Source: JAISDD01 sp031553935
Lineage (GTDB): Bacteria > Bacillota > Syntrophomonadia > Syntrophomonadales > Syntrophomonadaceae
Direction of reading: 5' to 3'
Assembly (NCBI GenBank): GCA_031553935.1
Contig: JAVBKS010000009.1
Span: forward strand, 1 to 64,000
DNA: 64,000 nt
Made by a program: the position numbers and the translations under genes. The notes under the pieces were generated by a model. It was not told the DNA's origin. It did not search any database and worked only from the letters and a program-made list of their open reading frames with translations. Shown here piece after piece: positions 8,010 through 16,430 of this stretch. Within the stretch, counting starts at the first letter, position 1; each line of letters begins with the position of its first letter.

Positions 8010-9152
8010 TTAGGTAGTAAGCTCATCAAGTGCGGAAATAACATGGGCGATTTCCTCCTTGACTTCTTCCGATTTTTCTTCCGTCAAATATCTCGACAAA
8101 ATCCCTCTGGCGCGCTCATTTCCAATCTTACCCAAAGCCCATACCACGTATTTTCTAACCATGGCATCAGGATTAGAAAGCGCCAATTCAAGATCATTTA
8201 AATATTTTTCATCTTTCGAATTACCGATCGCAATAGCTGCATTTCTCATAAAGTAACGCTTATCCTTAATATAATTATATAAAAGCGGTTTTATCCTGCG
8301 CTCATAATACTCATCAGTCATATTCAATATGTCTGCCAGAGAAATGTCAGGCTCAAGTAAAGCAGTATAGGGGTCGAGATTCTTTTTTTGTTTCAGTTTT
8401 CTTTGATTGTGAGGGCAAACATCTTGACAGATATCACATCCGTGAATCTTTGTGCCCATCTTTTCTCTTAGTTCATAAGGAATAAATGAAGAAACAGTTC
8501 CGCGGCCATCTTGGGTCATCCAGTTATTAAAGGCAATGCATTTGTAAGGATTCATCTTATAAGGTTCGTATATGGCATTAGTTGGACAATTATCCATGCA
8601 GAAACTGCAGTTCTCCTTGCACAGGCTTGCTCCAGTGGGCTTGTCATATTCAAGTTCAACATTGACTACCATAGTGTTGATTTGGATATATGAACCAGAA
8701 TCCCCAGAGTAGGCAAAAGTATTCTTGCCTATATCGACTATTCCTGCTTGGGCTGCTGCCCATCTTGCTGGAATTCCTATGCTGGTGTCAACCACAACGC
8801 CTTCTTTTTCCAAAAATTCTCTCATTAAGTTCAATCTGGCATGAGTAACAGTATCTTTTGGGGGATTATAGCATCTTGCTAAATATACTTTTCCTATTAG
8901 TTGCTTTAGATTTTCCGGAAATTCATATTGATAATAATCCCAGAGCAAAACAATTACAGATTTAGCCTCCGGCATGAAAAGGCAAGGATTTGCCCCCTTG
9001 GCAGGATTCGTTGATGTGAAATCAAAAATATTATAAAGGTCTCCCCTTGAATTCACTTCATCAATATAGCCTAATAAACTTGAGGCCGGAATAATCCCCA
9101 CTCTGCTGTATCCAATGCTCAGTCCGTACTCCTTTATCGCGCTGGAATTCAT
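8010..9152 (-). CDS. QueG-like (epoxyqueuosine reductase family) double 4Fe-4S protein with HEAT repeats
   Basis: A 380-residue soluble protein. The N-terminal half resembles the cobalamin-binding part of QueG, with ARWAAAQAGIVDIGKNTF matching the EKAGLGWxGK region. Two ferredoxin-type clusters follow: CKENCSFCMDNCPTNAI near 183 and GCDICQDVCPHNQR near 240. The last 90 residues form HEAT-like repeats ending in VRKYVVWALGKIGNE, as in long QueG proteins. QueG reduces epoxyqueuosine to queuosine in tRNA. Many anaerobes also have paralogues of unknown substrate, and the divergent N-terminus here makes paralogy possible. A queuosine-precursor transporter elsewhere in the window (32.3 kb) suits the QueG reading. 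Confidence 0.75.
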   Translation of the reverse strand: MNSSAIKEYGLSIGYSRVGIIPASSLLGYIDEVNSRGDLYNIFDFTSTNPAKGANPCLFMPEAKSVIVLLWDYYQYEFPENLKQLIGKVYLARCYNPPKDTVTHARLNLMREFLEKEGVVVDTSIGIPARWAAAQAGIVDIGKNTFAYSGDSGSYIQINTMVVNVELEYDKPTGASLCKENCSFCMDNCPTNAIYEPYKMNPYKCIAFNNWMTQDGRGTVSSFIPYELREKMGTKIHGCDICQDVCPHNQRKLKQKKNLDPYTALLEPDISLADILNMTDEYYERRIKPLLYNYIKDKRYFMRNAAIAIGNSKDEKYLNDLELALSNPDAMVRKYVVWALGKIGNERARGILSRYLTEEKSEEVKEEIAHVISALDELTT

Positions 9153-9199
9153 ATCGCTATCCCCTATTCATGCTTTTGAATATCAATTAATTGATAAAT

Positions 9200-9243
9200 A
9201 AATTATGGACGAGATCGCTCAGCTTACGTCTCGCCCATAATTT
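9200..9243 (-). terminator. long-stem terminator after the carbonic anhydrase gene
   Basis: AAATTATGG-A-CGAGA and TCTCG-C-CCATAATTT form a near-perfect stem of about 15 bp around a loop, directly after the carbonic anhydrase stop codon as read on the minus strand. The trailing U tract is weak (ATTTATC), so termination efficiency is uncertain. Confidence 0.6.
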
Positions 9244-9254
9244 AATTTCTTACT

Positions 9255-9968
9255 TTACTGCCAAACTACATTGCCGCTAACTATATCATAATACGCACCT
9301 ACTACAGTTGCGCCTTCGTGTTTAATGATCTCGTCATTTTTTATAAGATTGACCATTCCATTAATATTATCATGGATAGCAGTGTCAACATCGGTTCCGG
9401 GCTTAATAGTTTTCTTGATTTTTGCAATCACGCTATTAAGATTATCCGGTAATTCCCCGCCACCCTCTACTGCTGCCGTGACTGCTCCGCATTTGCCATG
9501 GCCTACCATTACCACTAATGGTGCATGCAAATGCTCAACTGCATATTCAATGGACCCTAATGCCGTTTCGTCAGCAATATTGCCAGCATTACGAATCACG
9601 AAAATGTCGCCCAGCTTTTGATCGAAATACACTGCCGGGTCAACACGGGAATCCGAGCAGGTAACGATTACGGCAAATGGTTTTTGCCCGTCTTTTAATA
9701 CATTTCTGTCGGCTTCATTAGAATTGCGGACCATGCCGGTGTTATTAACAAAACGATTGTTGCCTTCTTTTAGATACTGCAATGCCATATTAGCATCCGT
9801 TACTTGGTCAGCCGGATTATGTATGTTGGCAGGATTTTGTGGACTTTGGACTTCAGTTTGATTTTGTTGGGCGCCTTGGTCTTGATTTGCTGGTGTTTGT
9901 GGATTACAAGCGTAGATAGAAAGAGAGAACATTAATACAGATAAGATTACTAGTGCTTTTGCTTTCAT
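9255..9968 (-). CDS. beta-class carbonic anhydrase, predicted lipoprotein
   Basis: A 237-residue enzyme interconverting CO2 and bicarbonate. Zinc ligands of beta carbonic anhydrases are present: CSDSRVDP near residue 104 and HGKCGAV near 158. The Asp-Arg dyad of the active site sits inside the first motif, and FVIRNAGNI also fits. The N-terminus has a lipoprotein signal: basic start, hydrophobic core and lipobox SIYA-Cys21, followed by a Gln/Asn/Pro-rich linker of about 35 residues. The enzyme should therefore sit outside the membrane on a lipid anchor, unlike the usual cytosolic beta form. It is monocistronic as far as visible. Confidence 0.92.
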   Translation of the reverse strand: MKAKALVILSVLMFSLSIYACNPQTPANQDQGAQQNQTEVQSPQNPANIHNPADQVTDANMALQYLKEGNNRFVNNTGMVRNSNEADRNVLKDGQKPFAVIVTCSDSRVDPAVYFDQKLGDIFVIRNAGNIADETALGSIEYAVEHLHAPLVVMVGHGKCGAVTAAVEGGGELPDNLNSVIAKIKKTIKPGTDVDTAIHDNINGMVNLIKNDEIIKHEGATVVGAYYDIVSGNVVWQ

Positions 9969-10047
9969 TCGAGCGACATCCCCTTTACTTTTTTAATGAT
10001 TTTATCCCTGCATTTTATCAAAGTCAATATATTAAACTATCCCTTCA

Positions 10048-10155
10048 CCTGCTAACTGTCGCCAATTATTTTCGAAACGCTCAGACTTTGGGGAACGAAT
10101 AAATTGCGCTATGTAAACCGGTCCCTTAGCGCCGAAGCATCTGGAAAACGCTATT
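10048..10155. repeat. 108-bp dispersed repeat, copy A
   Basis: Begins CCTGCTAACTGTCGCCAATT and is about 80 percent identical by eye to copy B at 10441-10547, including the blocks TTTTCGAAACGCTCAG, GGGGAACGAATAA and CGGTCCC. No coding sense is apparent. Confidence 0.75.
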
Positions 10156-10325
10156 CAAAGAATGCCAAGGAAACTGCTTCGAGATATGAACCATTAACCT
10201 CAGCAATCAGATATTCCTTATTCCTCTCGTTCTTTTTCGAAAAAAGAACCAAAAATTTCTTCGCATGAAAATAATTGGACATTTAGCGGCTTGGCTTTAG
10301 ACTGTCTAACGCATATAATACGGAA

Positions 10326-10418
10326 GACTCCCCCTGTCACCATGGGTGACATCCCCCTCGGAGTGGGGGACAAAGCCTCCCTCTCCGAGGGAGGTGGCGC
10401 GAAGCGACGGAGGGAGTC
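10326..10418. repeat. 93-bp hairpin element with terminal inverted repeats (MITE-like)
   Basis: The left end GACTCCCCCTGTC and right end GACGGAGGGAGTC are inverted repeats with two mismatches. Internal self-complementarity is high (GTCACC-ATG-GGTGAC, CCTCCCTC with GAGGGAGG). Similar GACTCCC...GGGAGTC palindromes are, from general knowledge, widespread in Clostridia genomes. It carries no transposase and would be non-autonomous. Confidence 0.65.
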
Positions 10419-10440
10419 CCTTTTTGTGCTCAGCCTAGCG

Positions 10441-10547
10441 CCTGCTAACTGTCGCCAATTGTTTTCGAAACGCTCAGTATTGGGGGAACGAATAATTGAA
10501 CTCTATTAATCGGTCCCCTGACGCCGCAGCATCTGAAAAACACTATT
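10441..10547. repeat. 108-bp dispersed repeat, copy B
   Basis: Second copy of the sequence at 10048-10155, starting with the same CCTGCTAACTGTCGCCAATT block and ending near CACTATT. It follows the hairpin element by 22 bp. Confidence 0.75.
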
Positions 10548-10687
10548 ACCAGTTACCACACGAAAGCCGAGCACGAAGAAGGCGTTTGTCTGAGGCGGAG
10601 CCGAGTTTAACGCCTCAAAAGGTGCGCAGGCTGAGTTTCGGTAAATGTTTAGGGTTTTTCATTGCGCAGGCAGGTTTTCTTTGGTAC

Positions 10688-10710
10688 CTTTCTTTTGCGC
10701 CAAAAGAAAG
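10688..10710. repeat. perfect palindrome
   Basis: CTTTCTTTTG and CAAAAGAAAG flank a 3-base CGC spacer, a perfect 10-bp inverted repeat. A related AT-rich palindrome occurs near 10231-10253. This type of palindrome recurs in many bacterial genomes as an intergenic repeat. Confidence 0.55.
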
Positions 10711-10756
10711 TACAGGTATATGGTCAGCGAAATTTATTATTTCAAGAATTGCTTCT

Positions 10757-10789
10757 GAGGGAGGTGGCGCGAAGCGACGGAGGGAGTCC
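10757..10789. repeat. partial second copy of the hairpin element (right end)
   Basis: Thirty-three bases identical to 10387-10419, starting GAGGGAGGTGGCGCGAAGCG and ending at the terminal inverted repeat GGGAGTCC. Only the right end is present; the left part of the element is missing. Confidence 0.7.
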
Positions 10790-10796
10790 ATCTTTT

Positions 10797-11660
10797 CTAT
10801 TCGAAAGGAATAACTTTCACCTTATTATCATTCATAAAAAGTATCTCCCCAATTGGAGATTCTTTTTCCGATAGGGGAATTAGCTTACGGCTTTCGTTCA
10901 TTTCAGCAATTATCAGCTCGCGAATATTATTCTCGATATGGTTTACGAAAAAAGCAAATGTCTTTTCGTCATTAGAAGCTTTCATTACTGAAGTTATCGT
11001 ATGTTCATCACCGGCATCATAATATACATGCCCTAAACTATCAACAATTTGGTCATTTGATGAATCGGAGTCTGGGGAGCCCGAGTTAACATAATATATT
11101 CTCTCTTTGTTGTTCGACCAGAAAAAACCTAATCCATAGAACTTATCTATTACTTTCGCTTCTATACTGTCAACGACAATATAGACTTCTTGTGAAGGAT
11201 TAATATGAGCGCATATCCCATATCTCTCTTCATCTATCCATTCTGAGTACTCAATGTTGGAATAATTGATATTTGAAAGCTCAACTAACTTCATTCCTGC
11301 ATCATTACTGCTAAATATGACTGAATCAAAACTTTGACCAGCTTTTCTTGCAACCCTAGCGCTAATACTGCCGTCGACAGAAATCTTGGCTTGTTCATAA
11401 TACTCGAACTGACTGAGATCTATCTCACTTCCAGTAAGTTTTTTGCTCTCTACATCTTCTTCGGCACTATTCTTTGTTATCGGACTTGGCTCATTGTTAT
11501 CCAAGGGTGCTAAATTGTTATCTTCGATCAATAATGAGGAATCATCATTCTCATTATTCTTTTCGGCGCGGGCATAAACGGCGCTGCTGCCAAGGGTTAG
11601 GCACAGGAAAAGAATAGTTATTTTGAGCATAAAACTATTAGACCACAATTTATTAAGCAT
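10797..11660 (-). CDS. secreted protein of unknown function
   Basis: A 287-residue protein that I do not recognise. The N-terminus is a signal peptide (MLNKLWSNSF then a hydrophobic core, cleavage near VYARA). Residues 30-75 are Asp/Glu/Asn-rich and probably disordered. The rest alternates short strands with phrases such as GFFWSNNKERIYYVN and VDSLGHVYYDAG, which look like blades of a beta-propeller (WD40-like or TolB-like), though too few for a whole propeller. GAGG sits 7 nt before the ATG. The gene ends right at the edge of the repeat region. Its divergent neighbour is the MFS exporter. Confidence 0.75.
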   Translation of the reverse strand: MLNKLWSNSFMLKITILFLCLTLGSSAVYARAEKNNENDDSSLLIEDNNLAPLDNNEPSPITKNSAEEDVESKKLTGSEIDLSQFEYYEQAKISVDGSISARVARKAGQSFDSVIFSSNDAGMKLVELSNINYSNIEYSEWIDEERYGICAHINPSQEVYIVVDSIEAKVIDKFYGLGFFWSNNKERIYYVNSGSPDSDSSNDQIVDSLGHVYYDAGDEHTITSVMKASNDEKTFAFFVNHIENNIRELIIAEMNESRKLIPLSEKESPIGEILFMNDNKVKVIPFE

Positions 11661-12011
11661 TAATAAACCTCAAATTAGATTTCGTATATCCTAAAATCAA
11701 ATTACAAACAATTAAAACTAAGAATTGCATATAAACTGTAACTCGTAACTGCGCTGCAATAAGTATGATTCGATCACTATAAGGGTAAAGACCAATATAG
11801 CGGCACTGTTTTGCAAAGACTCTATACAGATTGTATTACTCTTGAAATAGAGTTAACTTTCAGTATTGCGCTCTGCCCTATCTACTTTATTAGACAATAA
11901 TAAAAAAATCAACTCTTGATTACGAAATATTTCTAACTTGTTTTAAGTATACAAATAACCGATAATTGGGAGTAGACTAATAAAAGACGTGAATGAAGTG
12001 AGGCATAGAAT
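11661..12011. other. 351-bp divergent intergenic region
   Basis: AT-rich spacer between the secreted-protein gene (minus) and the MFS gene (plus). Apart from the promoter listed for the MFS gene I see no gene, repeat or known RNA motif. Confidence 0.5.
11938..11966 (+). promoter_or_regulatory. candidate sigma-A promoter for the MFS gene
   Basis: TTGTTT (11938-11943), a 17-bp spacer and GATAAT (11961-11966), about 45 bp before the start codon. The match to TTGACA/TATAAT is moderate. Confidence 0.4.
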
Positions 12012-13400
12012 ATGAACGATCGGGAATTACAGCGATATACTCAAATTGTCGCTGCCGGAGCTGCTTTTATTTCGCCTTTTGTGGGCAGTTCTATCAACTT
12101 GGCAATCCCAAGCATTGGAATTCATTTTAGTTCTACCGCATCGATGCTCAGTTGGATAGTATCAAGTTTTTTACTATGCTCGGTTTCTTTTTCGGTGCCC
12201 TTTGGCAGTCTGGGTGACGCAACTGGCCGCAAACGGATATTAAAAATAGGTCTTGCAATATTTACTCTTGCCTCTTTCGGAGGTGGATTTGCTTGGTCGA
12301 TGAGTTCTCTGCTTTTTTTTAGAATTGCGCAAGGTTTAGGAGCCTCTATGGTTTTCGGAACATCGGTAGCTATACTTACCACGACATTTCCTCCAGAACA
12401 GCGCGGCAAGGTTTTGGGGACTAATGTTGCAGCTGTTTATACAGGATTAGCTATGGGTCCTGTTTTAGGTGGGGCCTTAAATCACTATTTTGGCTGGCAC
12501 TCGATTTTTTATTTTTGCGGAACTTTTACTTTGATCGTATTAATTATTGCATTGTTAAAACTGCCTAATGAAGACCAAAAGCCAACTAATAGATTTGATT
12601 ATCTTGGCTCAATACTATATACGATTGCCATATGTGCTCTTTTAAGCGGGCTGTCGCTGCTGCCACAAACTAGCTTAGCTTGGTTCCTTGTAGCTTTCGG
12701 GCTGCTTTTTTCGATAGCCTTTATTATGCATGAATTAAAGATTGATTTCCCGGTTATGCCATTGCGTTTGTTTTTTAGGAATAGAGTTTTTGCTTATGCT
12801 AATTTGGGTGCTATGATAAACTACTGCGCTACCTTCGCAATTAATTTCTTGCTATCAATTTATTTGCAGACTATTTTGGGTTATGATTCTCAAATTGCTG
12901 GCTTTATTATTTTGGCGCAAGCACTAGTAATGATTGTTATATCACCGTTCTCCGGCATCTTTTCGGATAGAACCAATCCACTCATTTTAGGGATGGCCGG
13001 TATGATTATTATTAATATTGGCCTGTTGATTTTCGTTTTCATTGGCTATACGACGCCGATTGCCTTAATTATTTTTAACCTTATTCTCATTGGAGCCGGT
13101 ACTGCTTTGTTTGCCTCGCCCAATACTAATATGGTTCTGGGATCGGTTGATAAACAGTTTTCCGGGGTTGCATCCTCAACCATAAGTACGATGCGTATGG
13201 CTGGCCAGGCATTTAGTATGGTTATAGTAACTATGGTCTTAGGTTGGTTCATTGGGCAAGTAGAATTAGCCAAGGCCCCCCATGATGAACTTCTAGCCGG
13301 CATAAAATATGCCTATGCAATTTTCACTTTCATAAATGCTCTGGGAATACTTGCATTGCTGCAGTGTAGAACTCCTAAGCTTGCTGATTCCAAATCATAA
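12012..13400 (+). CDS. MFS drug:proton antiporter, DHA2 (EmrB/QacA-like) type
   Basis: A 462-residue integral membrane protein with about 14 hydrophobic segments, the DHA2 number. Motif A of the family is visible as FGSLGDATGRKRIL after helix 2, and motif C as GLAMGPVLGGALNHYFGWHSIFY in helix 5. Such proteins export drugs, dyes or metabolites using the proton gradient; the substrate cannot be predicted. The start ATG 12012 has a weak GAGG upstream. It appears to be monocistronic, with no regulator beside it. Confidence 0.9.
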   Translation: MNDRELQRYTQIVAAGAAFISPFVGSSINLAIPSIGIHFSSTASMLSWIVSSFLLCSVSFSVPFGSLGDATGRKRILKIGLAIFTLASFGGGFAWSMSSLLFFRIAQGLGASMVFGTSVAILTTTFPPEQRGKVLGTNVAAVYTGLAMGPVLGGALNHYFGWHSIFYFCGTFTLIVLIIALLKLPNEDQKPTNRFDYLGSILYTIAICALLSGLSLLPQTSLAWFLVAFGLLFSIAFIMHELKIDFPVMPLRLFFRNRVFAYANLGAMINYCATFAINFLLSIYLQTILGYDSQIAGFIILAQALVMIVISPFSGIFSDRTNPLILGMAGMIIINIGLLIFVFIGYTTPIALIIFNLILIGAGTALFASPNTNMVLGSVDKQFSGVASSTISTMRMAGQAFSMVIVTMVLGWFIGQVELAKAPHDELLAGIKYAYAIFTFINALGILALLQCRTPKLADSKS

Positions 13401-13497
13401 AGTTATTATCAAGTTTTTATGATGACCGAAGTAAGTTGCAGCCGGCTGGAATCATGCATAATTAGCTGCACTTCTTCTGTCCTATTATTTTATATTA

Positions 13498-13689
13498 TCA
13501 ATTTATATACCGTTCACTGGGCGGTATAACTAATAAATCATTTACAGGAATGTGTAACATATTCTCTTTGTTTACGACCGCTAGAATTACTACTTCCTCA
13601 CCGATTTCTTCAGTTTGATAAAAACCAATTACGCAAACGGTCTGAAGACTTCCACCTAGATTAACTGAAAAAAGCTCTCCCTTATTCAA
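13498..13689 (-). CDS. small protein of unknown function, coupled to the amidohydrolase gene
   Basis: A 63-residue protein rich in beta-branched residues (VNLGGSLQTVCVIGFY, EEVVILAVVNKENM), probably a small beta-barrel. I do not recognise the family. The frame is open from 13716, but GGAGGG lies 6-8 nt before the TTG at 13689, which overlaps the amidohydrolase stop codon. That suggests translational coupling. The frame, RBS and placement support a real gene; no function is assigned. Confidence 0.6.
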   Translation of the reverse strand: MNKGELFSVNLGGSLQTVCVIGFYQTEEIGEEVVILAVVNKENMLHIPVNDLLVIPPSERYIN

Positions 13690-14824
13690 ATTGATCCCTC
13701 CATACTCTCCCATCAATTATTATCTTTTCAACAACGGCTGTTATCTTAAAAGGGTGCTCAGAAAATATTGCGATATCAGCCTTTTTTCCAACCTGCAATG
13801 ACCCTACTTCATGATCAATTTTTAAGATTTCTGCAGGATTAAGGGTTATTGCCTTAAGTGCTTCTTCTTCATCTAAGCCTGCTCTTGCTGCTAGTGCAGC
13901 ACATAACCGCAAATGTTCAATTGGAACCACCGGATGATCAGTTATCAGGCAAAATTTTACTCCTTTCGAAAACAGATCAGCAGCGCTTTCAAATGCTACT
14001 TCCTTCATTTCAACCTTAGCCCTGTTCACTAATAATGGACCCAAACAAACCGGGATATTCGAGTGCTTCAATTCTTTCGCAACAAATGCAGCTTCAGTAC
14101 CATGTTGTATAACCATGTCTATATCAAATTCTTCTTTTATCCTGATTGCAGTCAAAATGTCATCGGCACGATGAACATGAATGAGAATCGGCATTTCTTT
14201 TTTGAGAATTCTAAAAAGGGGTTCCTTGCGAAAAAAGTCCTTGTTATCTGGACTTTTATCCATTTCCTCTTGAGCTTGGAATAAACTTTCTCTTAGCAAA
14301 GCAGCATTAGCCATTCTGGTCATCGGAGCTTTCTTTTGCTGTCCATAGACTCGTTTTGGATTCTCCCCCAATGCCGCCTTTAACCCCCAAATTTCTTCAT
14401 AAACCATTTCCGTCTTATTCTCTGCCCAGTTTTTCAATAATACTGCTTGCCCGCCAATGATATTTGCACTTCCAGGCAAACATAATGTGCGCGTTACTCC
14501 TCCTTTAAGTGCATCACGAAAACCAATATCCCAAAAATTAACACCGTCTAATGCTCGCAAATAAGGTGTAATCGGGTCACTCATTTCATTGACATCGTCC
14601 CCCTCAATCCGATAAATTTCTTCTTCTAGACCAAGGTGAGAGTGGGCATCGATTAAACCTGGAACAATCCAACTATTTTGCGCTTCAATAATGTAGGCAT
14701 CTTGAGGAATTGTCAAATTCCTGCCCAAGGCAATTATTCTATCGCCTTCAATTATGATAACCCCATCTTCAACTATACCCTGGTTTCCCATGGTACAGAT
14801 CTTACCGCCTTTAACTGCAAGCAT
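13682..14824 (-). CDS. amidohydrolase-superfamily metal-dependent hydrolase
   Basis: A 380-residue cytosolic hydrolase of the imidazolonepropionase/prolidase-like branch. The first metal motif is GLIDAHSHLGL near residue 58; HVHRADD (near 215) and HGTEAAF (near 240) provide the next His ligands, and LITDHPV (near 295) the catalytic Asp. The C-terminus returns to the small beta domain with GSLQVGKKADIAIF. Substrates of this branch are cyclic amides or peptides; none is fixed here. The ribosome binding site AGGAGG lies inside the end of the preceding amidotransferase gene, so the two are coupled. Confidence 0.88.
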   Translation of the reverse strand: MLAVKGGKICTMGNQGIVEDGVIIIEGDRIIALGRNLTIPQDAYIIEAQNSWIVPGLIDAHSHLGLEEEIYRIEGDDVNEMSDPITPYLRALDGVNFWDIGFRDALKGGVTRTLCLPGSANIIGGQAVLLKNWAENKTEMVYEEIWGLKAALGENPKRVYGQQKKAPMTRMANAALLRESLFQAQEEMDKSPDNKDFFRKEPLFRILKKEMPILIHVHRADDILTAIRIKEEFDIDMVIQHGTEAAFVAKELKHSNIPVCLGPLLVNRAKVEMKEVAFESAADLFSKGVKFCLITDHPVVPIEHLRLCAALAARAGLDEEEALKAITLNPAEILKIDHEVGSLQVGKKADIAIFSEHPFKITAVVEKIIIDGRVWRDQFE

Positions 14825-14827
14825 TTT

Positions 14828-15583
14828 TTAATCCTCCTGCATTATCATATGAGTTTCTCCAATGGTGAGTTCAGCTTTATCTTCGCCATTATTTGTAATC
14901 AAATTTTCGGCTGCCGCAACCAAAGCAGCAAATAGCTTTTTGGAATTCTTATCATGCATCAACTCTGGATGCCATTGAACTCCAAGCCAAAACGGATGAC
15001 CTTCATGTTCAATAGCTTCAACCATCCCGTCTTCAGACCATGCTGTGCTCTGCAACTCTCTGCCGACTGTTCTGACCGCTTGATGATGAAAACTATTGAC
15101 TCTAATATTACTCTGGCCCAAGATTCTGTGCAAGCGGCTCGAAGCTTCAATCTTAATGGCATGAAACCCATAATCATAAGGAGCTCTTTGTATATGCAAG
15201 AGCTCGCTTTTTATGTTTTGCCAAAGTGTGCCCCCTGCCGCAACATTCATTACTTGGCATCCCCGACATATCCCTAATACTGGCACCCTTTTTTCGAGGC
15301 ATTTTTTAGCTAAATGCAATTCAAATTGATCGCGCTTTGGATCAATTTCGCCAAGACCCAGATGAGGAAATTCTCCCCAATAAACCGGATCTAAATCTCC
15401 TCCACCGGACAACAAAAATCCCTGGCATAGCGAAAATAATGCATCGATCTCAGCAAGATTCGTGGAGGGAAGCAAAATTGGTATTCCATGGGCTTCATGA
15501 ATGGCGTTGATGTAGTCATCCTTTAGGGTGTGAATTCTATTTTCATAGTCATTTTTTACACTTATTCCAATTACCGCTTTCAT
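14828..15583 (-). CDS. class I glutamine amidotransferase-like gamma-glutamyl hydrolase (PuuD/peptidase C26 family)
   Basis: A 251-residue protein. The nucleophile elbow is GICRGCQVMNVAAGG (near residue 105) and the His-Glu pair is in GVQWHPELM near 205, giving the Cys-His-Glu triad. SGGGDLDPVYW is typical of the PuuD branch, which hydrolyses gamma-glutamyl compounds such as gamma-glutamyl-GABA. The substrate in this organism is unknown. The operon partner is the downstream amidohydrolase; together they may process an amide or peptide-like compound. Start ATG 15583 follows AAAGGAGGAATTTTCTC. Confidence 0.88.
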   Translation of the reverse strand: MKAVIGISVKNDYENRIHTLKDDYINAIHEAHGIPILLPSTNLAEIDALFSLCQGFLLSGGGDLDPVYWGEFPHLGLGEIDPKRDQFELHLAKKCLEKRVPVLGICRGCQVMNVAAGGTLWQNIKSELLHIQRAPYDYGFHAIKIEASSRLHRILGQSNIRVNSFHHQAVRTVGRELQSTAWSEDGMVEAIEHEGHPFWLGVQWHPELMHDKNSKKLFAALVAAAENLITNNGEDKAELTIGETHMIMQED

Positions 15584-15710
15584 GAGAAAATTCCTCCTTT
15601 AACCTATACATAGGCACAAAAAAAGCAGATCTTTAGGACCTACTGATAAACTAATTAATACATATTTTCTCTATAAGCGGATTAGACTAATTACTATATT
15701 TTTCTATGTA

Positions 15711-16058
15711 TCAGGTCTCATTTAACCCAACGCTTATTGCCAGTGCCTGATCAACTTTATCCATTATTTCCTTGCTGAGGGAAGCAATTCTTTGCTTTAA
15801 CCGCGTCTTATCAACGGTTCTTATCTGCTCTGCCAAGATAACAGAATCCTTATCTAAGCCATAGTCTTCTGCTTTTATCTCTATATGAGTCGGCAACTTG
15901 GCTTTGTTAATCTGTGAAGTAATGGCTAGGATAATAGTTGTTGGACTATACTGATTTCCAATATCATTTTGCACGACTAATACTGGCCTAATTCCGCCTT
16001 GCTCTGAGCCAATAACTGGATTTAGTTGGGCAAAATATATTTCACCCCTTTTAATCAT
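15711..16058 (-). CDS. ndoA: MazF/EndoA-type mRNA interferase toxin
   Basis: A protein of about 115 residues of the PemK/MazF fold that cuts mRNA at short sequence motifs. KRGEIYFAQLNPVIGSEQGG near the N-terminus, RPVLVVQND and LAEQIRTVDKTRL are the family signatures, including the catalytic Arg and the Thr/Ser segment (ITSQ). The ATG at 16058 gives the family start MIKRGEIYF. A GTG at 16070 overlaps the antitoxin stop and would add four residues; either way the pair is coupled. Position after alr and the antitoxin is the classical Bacillus/Clostridium arrangement. Confidence 0.93.
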   Translation of the reverse strand: MIKRGEIYFAQLNPVIGSEQGGIRPVLVVQNDIGNQYSPTTIILAITSQINKAKLPTHIEIKAEDYGLDKDSVILAEQIRTVDKTRLKQRIASLSKEIMDKVDQALAISVGLNET

Positions 16059-16066
16059 CAAAACTA

Positions 16067-16336
16067 TCACTCCATGATCTTTTCTATGGTCTTACTAAGA
16101 GCCTCTTCTTCAACACTTAAATTGTCGCTGGCAATATTTATATTCAAATCAGCCATCTCTTGATACCCTTTTTTCATCTCTTCAATAAACAACCTGCGCT
16201 TACGCTCCAATAAATAGAAGACTATGGCTTCTCGGACCAACTCGCTTCTGTTCATATCCTCTAAAGCAGTAACTGCATCAATTTCAACTAATAAGGCCTC
16301 AGGTACAGTAATAATTATTCTCTTTGAGGTCGACAA
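16067..16336 (-). CDS. ndoAI: MazE/EndoAI-type ribbon-helix-helix antitoxin
   Basis: An 89-residue protein with a ribbon-helix-helix N-terminus (KRIIITVPEALLVEID, MNRSELVREAIVFYL) for DNA binding and an acidic tail that would neutralise the toxin. The frame is open to an ATG at 16351, but GGAGGTG lies 8 nt before the TTG at 16336, which starts the protein just ahead of the first strand. It overlaps the toxin gene and probably autoregulates the pair. Confidence 0.88.
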   Translation of the reverse strand: MSTSKRIIITVPEALLVEIDAVTALEDMNRSELVREAIVFYLLERKRRLFIEEMKKGYQEMADLNINIASDNLSVEEEALSKTIEKIME

Positions 16337-16430
16337 AGCCAGCACCTCCATGGAATATTTCCAATCTGATCAATATTATTATTATAAGCGGAAGTACTCA
16401 AGCTCGCAAATCCAATTATTACATAGGTCC

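Larger units (their letters stand above)
9969..10796. other. 828-bp non-coding, repeat-rich region
   Basis: No convincing gene is seen. Several open frames exist, but they run through repeats. The stretch holds two diverged copies of a roughly 108-bp sequence, a 93-bp hairpin element with terminal inverted repeats, a second copy of that element's right end, and a separate palindrome; each is listed on its own. Base composition is visibly more GC-rich than the flanks. It looks like an accumulation site for small mobile or palindromic repeats. Confidence 0.7.

Noticed and set aside
10291..10874. Open frames of 70-105 codons through the repeat region
   Set aside because: They run across the repeats and hairpins, lack binding sites and give proteins of odd composition.
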